This document shows positions 1 through 6,603 of a stretch of 20,920 nt of DNA, in pieces (the first letter of the stretch is position 1; each line of letters begins with the position of its first letter). Origin of the DNA: an uncultured Lautropia sp. (lineage in GTDB: Bacteria; Pseudomonadota; Gammaproteobacteria; Burkholderiales; Burkholderiaceae_E); contig CALIXC010000149.1 in assembly GCA_938046755.1 (NCBI GenBank), positions 1 to 20,920 on the forward strand. Reading direction: 5' to 3'. The translations under genes were made by a program, and so were the position numbers. The notes beneath the pieces are model-generated. The model did not search any database and was not told where the DNA came from. It saw only the letters and a program-made list of their open reading frames with translations.

Positions 1-1
1 C

Positions 2-1018
2 TTCGAGGCAGCCTTTGCGGCCTACTGCGGTGTGAAGCACTGCATCTCGGTGGGCAACGGGCTGGATGCCCTGCAACTGGCGCTGCGGGGCTGGGGAATC
101 GGCGCGGGCGATGAAGTGATCGTGCCCAGTCACACCTACATTGCCACCTGGCTGGCCGTGAGCTACACGGGAGCCACACCGGTGCCGGTGGAGCCGACTT
201 CGGATGACACCGGTCTGGATCCGGATGCGCTGGCTGCGGCCATCACACCCCGCACCCGGGCCATCGCGGTCGTTCATCTGTACGGTCGCCCCGTGGACAT
301 GGATCCGATCATGGCCATTGCCGAACGGCACGGCCTGCCAGTTCTGGAAGACGCGGCACAGGCACACGGCGCCACCCATCATGGGAAGCGCTGCGGCAGC
401 CTGGGACATGCAGCCGGCTTCAGTTTCTACCCGGGCAAGAACCTGGGTGCGCTGGGCGACGCCGGGGCGGTGACGACCAACGACGATACGCTGGCCCGAC
501 GGGTGCGCATGCTACGCAACTACGGGTCGGAACAGAAGTATGTCCACGAGCTGGCAGGCTTCAATTCCCGCATGGACGAGCTGCAGGCGGCCTTCCTGCG
601 CGAGAAGCTGCAGACGCTGGACCGTGACAACCGCCGCCGTGCTGACATTGCCACCACCTATCGGCTGGGCCTGCAGGGGCTGCCGGGGCTGATCCTGCCC
701 CCCGCCGACGACGAGACCACGCGGTCGGCCTGGCACCTGTTCGTGGTGCGGCATCCGCAGCGCGATCGGCTGGCGGCGCTGCTGGCCGAGCATGGCATCC
801 AGACGCTGATTCACTACCCCACGCCGGTGCACCACCAGGGGGCATACCAGGGGCAGCCGGTCAGCCAGCAGTCATTCCCGCGGGCCGAACGCCTGTCCCG
901 CGAGGTGCTGAGCCTGCCGATGGATCCGACGATCTCGGACCGGCAGGTGCTGCGCGTCATTGCGGCAGTGCGCAGCGCATGTGTGTCGCTGGGAGAGCCT
1001 TCATCAAAAGCTGCCTGA
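2..1018 (+). CDS. DegT/DnrJ/EryC1 family sugar aminotransferase, 5' end cut by the window
   Basis: This is a PLP-dependent aminotransferase of the type that converts a nucleotide-linked keto-sugar to an amino-sugar for O-antigen or other surface polysaccharide; that role is family knowledge. The frame is open from base 2, before the first Met codon at base 32, so the N-terminus lies outside the window. Numbered from that Met, the family landmarks are the VGNGLDAL phosphate-binding segment (residues 7-14), VPSHTYIAT (31-39), the LEDAAQAHGA cofactor-ring motif (105-114) and FYPGKNLGALGDAG, whose Lys136 is the expected Schiff-base lysine. The C-terminal WHLFVVR and HYPTPVH segments resemble the FdtB/QdtB/WecE branch. 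The stop codon is only 10 bases from the convergent toxin gene, and no terminator is visible between them. The family call is secure; the sugar substrate cannot be told. Confidence 0.93.
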   Translation, partial: FEAAFAAYCGVKHCISVGNGLDALQLALRGWGIGAGDEVIVPSHTYIATWLAVSYTGATPVPVEPTSDDTGLDPDALAAAITPRTRAIAVVHLYGRPVDMDPIMAIAERHGLPVLEDAAQAHGATHHGKRCGSLGHAAGFSFYPGKNLGALGDAGAVTTNDDTLARRVRMLRNYGSEQKYVHELAGFNSRMDELQAAFLREKLQTLDRDNRRRADIATTYRLGLQGLPGLILPPADDETTRSAWHLFVVRHPQRDRLAALLAEHGIQTLIHYPTPVHHQGAYQGQPVSQQSFPRAERLSREVLSLPMDPTISDRQVLRVIAAVRSACVSLGEPSSKAA

Positions 1019-1028
1019 GCAGTCTGAT

Positions 1029-1415
1029 TCAGACACTCAGTATTGAAGCCCCATAAGCGGCCACTTTCCCGTCGGCACTGAGCAGGGCCATGCCTTCGAC
1101 CTGAGACTGGGCCATCAGCATCCGGTCGAACGGGTCCCGGTGCAGCCAGGGCAGACTGACCACGGCAGCTGCATGCCTGCCGTTGACCTCCAGCTCCCTG
1201 TATCCGTTCCTGAGCAGCAATGTCCTGAACAGGAACGGATCGACACGAAAGCCTGACTTCTGCATCGAGGCCTTGATGGCGATCTCCCAGATGCTGACCG
1301 CACTGAAATGGAGCTCGTTGCAGGTATCTTCTATGAAGCTTCTGGCAGTCGGGCTCAACTTCCCGGAGTCGCGCGCACTCCACAGGAGAAGATGGGTGTC
1401 GAGCAGGTACTTCAT
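1029..1415 (-). CDS. PIN-domain ribonuclease toxin (VapC-like) of a type II toxin-antitoxin pair
   Basis: A 128-residue PIN-domain protein. Members of this family are magnesium-dependent RNases that block growth by cutting tRNA, rRNA or mRNA when their antitoxin is lost. The acidic active-site set is visible: Asp6 in the N-terminal LLDTH motif, Glu44 in SIWEIAIK, Asp94/Asp97 in HRDPFDRML and Asp115 near the end. The HRDPFDRML pattern is typical of the PIN subgroup paired with Phd/YefM-type antitoxins. Length is normal for the family and the frame is intact, so the toxin looks functional. Its ATG overlaps the antitoxin stop codon by four bases (ATGA), which implies translational coupling. The RNA target is unknown. 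Confidence 0.9.
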   Translation of the reverse strand: MKYLLDTHLLLWSARDSGKLSPTARSFIEDTCNELHFSAVSIWEIAIKASMQKSGFRVDPFLFRTLLLRNGYRELEVNGRHAAAVVSLPWLHRDPFDRMLMAQSQVEGMALLSADGKVAAYGASILSV

Positions 1416-1657
1416 GGTCTGTCAGACGAGAACATCTCCGCGATCTCGTCTGCCATCATGTCGTCGAAGTCATCCGGGATCTCGGGCAAGTCCGGCATGA
1501 AGCCGATTCTCCGAGGCGTGATGTCTTCCCCGTCGTACGGCACGAGCTTTGCCATGGGCTTGCCGGCCTTGGCAATGATGACGACATCTCCCTTGCCAAC
1601 ATCCTCCAGCAAACGGGACAGATGCGTCTTGGCTTCGTGAACGTTGACTTGTGTCAT
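1412..1657 (-). CDS. Phd/YefM-family antitoxin
   Basis: An 81-residue antitoxin, first gene of a two-gene operon with the PIN toxin. The N-terminal half (residues 1-45; NVHEAKTHLSRLLEDV, then IIAKAGKPMAKLVPY) is a Phd/YefM fold that binds operator DNA. The acidic C-terminal tail, ending PDDFDDMMADEIAEMF, is expected to wrap around the toxin. I chose the ATG at 1657 because an AAGGA ribosome-binding site lies six bases upstream; an in-frame ATG ten codons earlier falls in the operator and lacks such a site. Family knowledge predicts that antitoxin alone, or complexed with toxin, represses its own promoter, and the palindrome just upstream fits this. Confidence 0.9.
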   Translation of the reverse strand: MTQVNVHEAKTHLSRLLEDVGKGDVVIIAKAGKPMAKLVPYDGEDITPRRIGFMPDLPEIPDDFDDMMADEIAEMFSSDRP

Positions 1658-1682
1658 CGTGGGTCCTTGTCTGCCTGACCTG

Positions 1683-1698
1683 GTCAAGTCTACTTGAC
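1683..1698. promoter_or_regulatory. Palindromic operator-like site for antitoxin autoregulation
   Basis: GTCAAGT and ACTTGAC form a perfect 7-bp inverted repeat with a 2-bp spacer. The site sits about 25-40 bases upstream of the antitoxin start and overlaps the proposed -10 box, where bound antitoxin would exclude RNA polymerase. The palindrome is seen directly; its use as an operator is inference from other Phd/YefM systems. Confidence 0.6.
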
Positions 1699-1715
1699 TA
1701 AGTCAGACCCGACAA
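1687..1715 (-). promoter_or_regulatory. Probable promoter of the toxin-antitoxin operon
   Basis: Read on the minus strand, TTGTCG (1710-1715) and TAGACT (1687-1692) are separated by 17 bases, a good spacing for a sigma-70 promoter with imperfect boxes. Transcription would start near 1680, about 23 bases before the antitoxin ATG. The -10 box falls inside the palindrome at 1683-1698. Confidence 0.5.
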
Positions 1716-1860
1716 GAACAGCGGGCAGTCCCGCGACTGGCAACCCTGTCGATATGCAATCAGGGGACAGGTCCCTATTCCGGCTTCCCCCGGCCGCCAT
1801 CTGATCTCATTCAAGAGGAAACCTGAAACCAGGGGAATGCCCCATGGATCAGGGACCGTT

Positions 1861-3021
1861 TCAGCCCAGCGCCTGCAGTCGCGCGATTTCCTTGCGGATG
1901 TGCTTGATGGCGGGCGTGACGATGGCGACGAAGTGCGATTCGCGCACGCGACGCTGCGGTGCCGATTTCATCAGGTAGCCGCGCGCGCCCTGGTGCAGCA
2001 GCGCAGCCTGGGCGGCACGCAGCGACAGTTCGGCGGCCTCGCCGCGCACCTTCAACACCTCGATGAAGAACGCATTGCTGGTCTCGAACGGCGTGGCGGC
2101 CAGCTTCTGCACGCGGGCCACGATAGCGTCCAGTTCGGCCTGCAGGGCATCGGGCTGATCGTCGAGGAAGCGGTTGACGTGGCCCAGTGAGGCCTCGACT
2201 TCACGCGTCGAGTCGATAGCCCCCTGGATGACGCCCCAGCCGATGCCGCATTGCAGCAGCACGAAGGCGGCCCGGATGCCGGCCACATAGGGACGCGCCG
2301 GCCAGGCAACGATGTTGCGCGCCGGCACGCGGTGGCCCGAGAAGCCCAGTCCCAGCGTGGCCGTGCCTTCCATGCCCGAGAAGGTGGGGCACGGCGACAG
2401 CGAGATGCCGTCGTCCTGGCAGTTGGCCAGGAACATCAGCTCACGCGGGCCGTCATCGGTCTGGACTTCGGCCATGGCGCAGAAATGGTGGTCGGGCCCC
2501 AGATTGCTCACCCAGGGCAGCATGCCGTCGACGATGAAGCCATCACCGTCGGGCCGCGCCTTCAGCCGGTTCTCCTCGATGCCGGTGATGCTCTTCATGG
2601 CGTTGGAGAGCCCGGTACCGCCCATGGCCTCGCCGGTCACAAGCTCCAGCAGCGTGTCCTGTAGCGCCTCGGCATGGGGCGAGCGCTCCAAGTACAGCGC
2701 GCAGGCAATCTGGCACCACATCAAAAAGCCGGTGGAGCCACAGACCTTCGAGACCTCGGCAATGGCTTGGATGGCACCGGCATAGCTGGCACCGCCCGGC
2801 AGGCCGGCCAGCTGGGCGCGGAAGGCCCCGACTTCGCCCAGCTGCTGCATGATCTCCTTCGGATACAGCCCCCGGTCGATGTCATCAACGATGGCAGCCA
2901 GCGGACCCTGTGCGATCTCCCGCACGGCCTCCAGCATCTCGGCATCATCGGGACGGTCGATTTCCTCGGCCAGCGATGAAAGGTGTTCGACGGTTTCCTG
3001 TTCCAGGACAGCAGTGGACAT
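1861..3021 (-). CDS. Acyl-CoA-dehydrogenase-like flavoprotein
   Basis: A 386-residue protein with the acyl-CoA dehydrogenase fold layout: a helical N-terminal domain, a central beta domain around the GMLPWVSNLGPDHHF segment, and a C-terminal four-helix domain ending HQGARGYLMKSAPQRRVRESHF. The region where true dehydrogenases carry their catalytic glutamate and a YGG-type loop differs here. It may therefore be a DszC-like or SfnC-like flavin monooxygenase or an unassigned paralogue; that is inference. The start at 3021 is supported by a GGGAG site six bases upstream (the frame stays open for 37 more codons with no better signal). It lies downstream of the osmC-like gene on the same strand, 189 bases away, and is probably co-transcribed with it. 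Substrate unknown. Confidence 0.8.
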   Translation of the reverse strand: MSTAVLEQETVEHLSSLAEEIDRPDDAEMLEAVREIAQGPLAAIVDDIDRGLYPKEIMQQLGEVGAFRAQLAGLPGGASYAGAIQAIAEVSKVCGSTGFLMWCQIACALYLERSPHAEALQDTLLELVTGEAMGGTGLSNAMKSITGIEENRLKARPDGDGFIVDGMLPWVSNLGPDHHFCAMAEVQTDDGPRELMFLANCQDDGISLSPCPTFSGMEGTATLGLGFSGHRVPARNIVAWPARPYVAGIRAAFVLLQCGIGWGVIQGAIDSTREVEASLGHVNRFLDDQPDALQAELDAIVARVQKLAATPFETSNAFFIEVLKVRGEAAELSLRAAQAALLHQGARGYLMKSAPQRRVRESHFVAIVTPAIKHIRKEIARLQALG

Positions 3022-3094
3022 GGGGACTCCCAGAAAGAGACGGCGCAGCCAGCGGACGGCGGCGCCTGGGCAAAAGGACTGCGAAAGGGCCGAT

Positions 3095-3117
3095 GGCGTG
3101 ACGGCATTCGTCACGCC
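3095..3117 (-). other. Perfect 9-bp stem-loop in the osmC-flavoprotein intergenic region
   Basis: GGCGTGACG and CGTCACGCC pair perfectly around a 5-base loop, 74 bases before the flavoprotein start codon. No T-tract follows on the minus strand, so it is not a canonical intrinsic terminator. It could stabilise the upstream mRNA or be a protein-binding site. Confidence 0.6.
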
Positions 3118-3137
3118 ACGGCGGACCCACATCAGCG

Positions 3138-3159
3138 CCCGGACCGCATCGGGTCCGGG
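3138..3159 (-). other. Perfect 8-bp stem-loop in the osmC-flavoprotein intergenic region
   Basis: CCCGGACC and GGTCCGGG pair around a 6-base loop, 51 bases past the osmC-like stop codon in the direction of transcription. No T-tract follows. An 8-bp tandem repeat, TTCGACGA twice (3173-3188), lies between this hairpin and the osmC-like stop. Confidence 0.55.
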
Positions 3160-3210
3160 GCCTTCCCGACCGTTCGACGATTCGACGAAGTAGACGGGAG
3201 CTGCGGCCGA

Positions 3211-3744
3211 TCAGGCCAGTTCGATGCTGAAGGGCACCGGGTTGCGGATGGTGTTGGCCACCGGCGAGTAGAAGTTGGCGTGCTGGACGATGTCATTGAG
3301 CTCTTCGCGGGTGGCGTCGCCCTCGATGACCACCTTCACGCGCACTTCCTGAAAGCCCATCTCGGCCGGCTTCTTCTCGGCACCGCCTGCACCCCAGGCC
3401 GCCGGGTTGCCGATGTCGCCTTCGAGGAAGAGTTCCAGCTTGCTGAGCTTGACCTGGCGCAGCGTGGCCACGGCGGTGATGCCCACGCCCAGGCAGCCAC
3501 CTAGGGCGGACAGCACGATCTCGCCCGGGGCGGGTGCGGTGTTCTGGCCGAACAGATGCAGCGGCTCGTCCACCACTACAGCGGCGTGGTCACCCACGTA
3601 GCTGAGCGAGCGGTACTGGCCTTCCATGACGGTGTGGACCTTGTTGGTGCCACGGGCGTTGGGGTTGTTGCGGCCCTTCTCGGCAAAGGCCAGCAGGCCG
3701 TCGCGGTCGATGGGGCGCAGGTAGGTCTTAACGGTTTCGGTCAT
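3211..3744 (-). CDS. OsmC family protein lacking the second cysteine
   Basis: A 177-residue OsmC/Ohr-superfamily protein. Classical members reduce organic peroxides with two cysteines. Here the first is present as Cys84 in LGGCLGVGITAVA, on the central helix. The second, normally in a CPVS-type motif, is replaced by Ser160 in NFYSPVANTIRNP. A classical two-cysteine peroxidase cycle is therefore unlikely, and a thiol-binding or sulfur-related role is possible. The N-terminus carries a conserved-looking GRNNPNARGTNKVHTV segment (24-39) that is longer than in short OsmC proteins. The ATG has a GGGAG site with good spacing. It is the first gene of a probable two-gene unit with the flavoprotein and is divergent from the sugar kinase. 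Confidence 0.88.
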   Translation of the reverse strand: MTETVKTYLRPIDRDGLLAFAEKGRNNPNARGTNKVHTVMEGQYRSLSYVGDHAAVVVDEPLHLFGQNTAPAPGEIVLSALGGCLGVGITAVATLRQVKLSKLELFLEGDIGNPAAWGAGGAEKKPAEMGFQEVRVKVVIEGDATREELNDIVQHANFYSPVANTIRNPVPFSIELA

Positions 3745-3825
3745 GTTTTTCTCCCGGAGATTCGTTCAGTTGTTCAGGACTGCAATGGTGGCGATTCTGA
3801 CACCGGGCTTCATCGGGAGATGAAT

Positions 3826-3960
3826 ATGGGTATGCGCGGAACGAATATGTGGCGTGTCAAGGACCTCGACCACCTGGCCCGGCAGGGCAGTGCAGCTTCT
3901 CAAGAGCCTGTGCCCGAGGCCGCCCAGGGCGCCGCCGGCAGCGTGGGGTTTGTCGCGTGA
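3826..3960 (+). CDS. Candidate small protein, 44 residues, unknown
   Basis: A short frame in the divergent gap between the osmC-like gene and the sugar kinase. It starts at an ATG preceded by GGGAG with six bases of spacing and ends 68 bases before the kinase. The predicted peptide begins MGMRGTNMWRVKDLDHLARQ, is charged at its N-terminal half and Ala/Gly/Pro-rich at its end, with no signal peptide or membrane segment. I recognise no family. GC-rich DNA gives chance frames of this size, so it is only a candidate. Confidence 0.22.
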   Translation: MGMRGTNMWRVKDLDHLARQGSAASQEPVPEAAQGAAGSVGFVA

Positions 3961-4028
3961 TGAAACGTGAATTGGGATAGATTCAATGGCATGGCAGCTT
4001 CTCCTCCACGACACCGGAAAGGGACATC

Positions 4029-4922
4029 ATGAAGATCACCAGCTTTGGCGAAGTACTGTGGGACAACCTGCCCAGCGGCAAGAAGCTGGGTGGCGCACCG
4101 CTCAATGTCCTGGTCCGCCTGCGGGCCCTGGGCGCCGACTGCGCCATCATCAGCAGCCGGGGAGCGGATGCAGATGGCGACGAGATCCAGCGACAGATCG
4201 AGGAGAAGGATGTCTCGACAACGCTACTGCAAGTCTGCCCGGACCAGCCCACCAGCCTGGTGGAGGTGAAGATCAATAACTGCGGTGTGGCCACCTATGA
4301 CATCGTGTACCCATGCGCCTGGGACCGGATCGAGCTTCGGGAAGAGGCGCTGGCCCGGGTGGCCGAGTCGGATGCCTTCGTGTTCGGAAGTCTGTGCACG
4401 CGGGATCCGGTGACGCGCCGGACGCTGGAAACGATCCTGGACCGGACGGCGGGCACGGACACGTTCAAGGTGTTCGACGTGAACCTGCGTCAGCCGCACT
4501 ATACGCACGAGCGGGTACTGAGCCTGATGAAGCGGGCGGACATGGCCAAGCTCAACGACGACGAGCTGTACGAGCTGGCGGTGGCTTTCGGCTCGAAGCA
4601 CCGCTCGATCGATCAGAACATGCGCTTTCTGGCGCGGCTGGCCGGGCTGGAGCGGCTGTGCGTGACGCTGGGGGCGCACGGGGCGCTGTATTTTGCCGAC
4701 GACCAGATGCATTTCCACACGGGCTTCCGGGTGGAGGTGGCCGACACGGTGGGCTCGGGCGACAGCTTCCTGGCCGGTCTGATCTATAAGCTACTCAATG
4801 GTGCCTCGCCCGACGAATCGCTGGACTTTGCTTGCGCGCTGGGGGCCATGGTAGCAACCCACATCGGGCCGACACCGACGATCGAGACCGAGGAAATCGA
4901 GCGCTTCCGCCACCCGGTCTGA
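4029..4922 (+). CDS. PfkB-family carbohydrate kinase, fructokinase-like
   Basis: A 297-residue ribokinase/PfkB-fold kinase that would phosphorylate a sugar with ATP in the cytoplasm. The N-terminus (SFGEVLWDNLPSGKKLGGAP, residues 5-24) matches the fructokinase pattern, where GGAP.N is part of the sugar site. YPCAWDRIEL (94-103) and FDVNLRQPHY (149-158) are also fructokinase-like. The second PfkB signature, DTVGSGDSF (239-247), supplies the catalytic base Asp245 and the anion hole. The start is fixed by a GGAAAGGG ribosome-binding site a few bases upstream. It stands alone with no sugar transporter or sucrose hydrolase nearby, so fructose is the likely but unproved substrate. Confidence 0.85.
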   Translation: MKITSFGEVLWDNLPSGKKLGGAPLNVLVRLRALGADCAIISSRGADADGDEIQRQIEEKDVSTTLLQVCPDQPTSLVEVKINNCGVATYDIVYPCAWDRIELREEALARVAESDAFVFGSLCTRDPVTRRTLETILDRTAGTDTFKVFDVNLRQPHYTHERVLSLMKRADMAKLNDDELYELAVAFGSKHRSIDQNMRFLARLAGLERLCVTLGAHGALYFADDQMHFHTGFRVEVADTVGSGDSFLAGLIYKLLNGASPDESLDFACALGAMVATHIGPTPTIETEEIERFRHPV

Positions 4923-5198
4923 GCGATCACGGGGCCGCACCTGCCTGTGCTCGGCCGGGCGTGCGCGCAGGCAGGAAGGAAGGAGCCGCTGGGGTGGGTT
5001 CGCAGCTCACGGACCTTCCGCCGCCCGCCCCCGGAAGGCATGCCGGCTGCAGGGCATCTCAGGGCAGATCGTCACGGGATGTGGGCGGTCCGTGTCAACA
5101 GAGAGGCTACCATGGGCGTTGAGCGAGAAAGATTCACGGACCGATAGATCGTCATCGAACGTGTTCGGCCAGGCATAGGCCGCTTTCTTCTTTCTCGC
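4923..5198. other. Intergenic region between the sugar kinase and macA
   Basis: There is no full gene here. Two stem-loops follow the kinase: a perfect 8-bp stem, CCTGCCTG with CAGGCAGG (4940-4975), and a 7-bp stem, CCTTCCG with CGGAAGG (5014-5038). Neither has a T-tract, so they are not convincing intrinsic terminators. The second half holds the minicistron described separately. I see no sigma-70 promoter with two good boxes for macA. Confidence 0.5.
5112..5147 (+). CDS. Candidate 11-residue leader minicistron before macA
   Basis: An ATG with a strong GAGAGG ribosome-binding site five bases upstream opens an 11-codon frame (MGVERERFTDR) that ends at an amber TAG. It is in the same frame as macA, whose own ATG 51 bases further on has no visible ribosome-binding site. 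It could be a leader peptide that feeds ribosomes to macA by re-initiation, or a chance start. The sequence facts are clear; the role is inference. Confidence 0.3.
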   Translation: MGVERERFTDR

Positions 5199-6476
5199 AT
5201 GAGCGTCCCCCACAAGACCCGCTCCGGCACGACCGGGCAATCCCGTTCATGGCGTCGCCGGCTGGCGATGCTCACGGTACTGCTCCTGCTAGCCGTCGGC
5301 GGCTGGTGGTGGTGGCGTCCGCCGACGGTGACGCCGCCCACGGCCCGGGTGACCCGGGCGGACATCCAGCTGCTGATCACAGCCACGGGCACGGTGGAAC
5401 CGCGCCGTTATGTGGACGTGGGCGCGCAGGTGTCGGGTCAGGTCAAGCGCATCCACGTGCAGGTGGGTGACAACGTGAAGCGCGGCCAGCTGCTTCTGGA
5501 AATCGACCCGGACGTGCAGCAGGCCGTGGTGGAAGGTGCCCGCGCGTCGCTGGCGTCGCTTCAGGCGCAAGAGGTAGAGCAACGTATCCAGATGCGGCTG
5601 GCCAGCCAGCAGCTCAAGCGGCGGCGGCGCCTGCTAAAGCAGGATGCGGCCACCCGCGAGGACCTGGAAAATGCCGAGGGAGCGCTGGAGATGGCACAGG
5701 CCCGCATCGCCAGCCTGCAGGCGAAGATGCAGGAAACACGCGCCACGCTGCGCGCCGAGGAGACCCGGCTTTCGTACACGCGCATCTATGCACCGATGGA
5801 CGGCACGGTCATCGCGCTGGAGGCCCGCGAAGGCCAGACGCTGAACGCCACCTACCAGACGCCCCGGATGATGCGCATCGCCGACCTGGCGACCATGACG
5901 GTCCGTACCCGGGTGTCCGAGGCCGACGTGCAGGGCGTGACGGCGGGAATGCCGGTGTGGTTCAGCCCGCTGGTGGCACAACTGGGCCACGAGGAGCCTC
6001 CCCGACGCTGGCATGGCAAGGTGCGGCAGGTGCTGCCGGCGCCGGATCTGCCGGCCGGTAGCAGCCAAGGTGATGGCAGCCAGGACAGCAGTGCATCGGC
6101 CACGACACCCACAGTGGTCAACTACACGGCCCTCTTCGACGTGGACAACACCGACGGGGTGCTACGGCCACAGATGACGGCCCAGGTGTCGTTCGTGGCG
6201 CGTTCGGCGCCGGGCGTGCTGGCGGTGCCGATGGCGGCGCTGGAACGACAGCCGGATGCCCCGCCGGGCACCTACCGCGCCCGGCTGCACCTTGCCGACG
6301 GCAGCGCCCTGCAGCGCACGGTGCGCATCGGCGTGACCGATCTGGTGCTGGGCGAGGTGCTGGAAGGGCTGGACGAGGGAGATGAGGTGCTGCTGAACGT
6401 CGCAACCGAGGCATCCCCGGACGCGCCAGGCATCGTCGTCGACCCCGGCCCTGGCATGGTCATGCCAAGCGTCTGA
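5199..6476 (+). CDS. macA: Periplasmic adaptor subunit of a MacAB-type efflux pump
   Basis: A 425-residue membrane-fusion protein that would link the inner-membrane ABC transporter MacB to an outer-membrane TolC-type channel. A basic N-terminus (RSWRRR) precedes one membrane segment (residues 24-39, LLLLAVGGWWWW). The lipoyl-like half motifs follow at about 65-104 (GAQVSGQVKRIHVQVGDNV) and 190-225 (TRIYAPMDGTVIALEAREGQ). Between them residues 108-190 form a long coiled-coil hairpin rich in Gln, Arg and Leu. The beta-barrel and membrane-proximal domains follow. E. coli MacA is about 371 residues; the extra length is partly a Ser/Asp/Gln-rich insert near residues 285-305. This is the only in-frame ATG after the TAG at 5145-5147, and it lacks a ribosome-binding site. 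macB follows 127 bases downstream. Confidence 0.92.
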   Translation: MSVPHKTRSGTTGQSRSWRRRLAMLTVLLLLAVGGWWWWRPPTVTPPTARVTRADIQLLITATGTVEPRRYVDVGAQVSGQVKRIHVQVGDNVKRGQLLLEIDPDVQQAVVEGARASLASLQAQEVEQRIQMRLASQQLKRRRRLLKQDAATREDLENAEGALEMAQARIASLQAKMQETRATLRAEETRLSYTRIYAPMDGTVIALEAREGQTLNATYQTPRMMRIADLATMTVRTRVSEADVQGVTAGMPVWFSPLVAQLGHEEPPRRWHGKVRQVLPAPDLPAGSSQGDGSQDSSASATTPTVVNYTALFDVDNTDGVLRPQMTAQVSFVARSAPGVLAVPMAALERQPDAPPGTYRARLHLADGSALQRTVRIGVTDLVLGEVLEGLDEGDEVLLNVATEASPDAPGIVVDPGPGMVMPSV

Positions 6477-6603
6477 CCGGGTGGTCGGAATGCCAGGGAT
6501 ATATGACGCGCCACGGAACCCTGCGCAGGGTCTGGACCAGGGTGCGGCTAGGGGGCGGGATGCCCCGACGCATGGGCGGCTGGACGCGGACAGGGAGGCA
6601 ACG

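Noticed and set aside
3766..4014. An 82-codon minus-strand frame in the osmC/kinase gap
   Set aside because: It starts within the ribosome-binding region of the kinase, has no ribosome-binding site and shows no recognisable family.
4940..5038. Two stem-loops after the sugar kinase as intrinsic terminators
   Set aside because: Stems of 8 and 7 bp are present, but neither is followed by a T-tract, so I list them only as intergenic hairpins.
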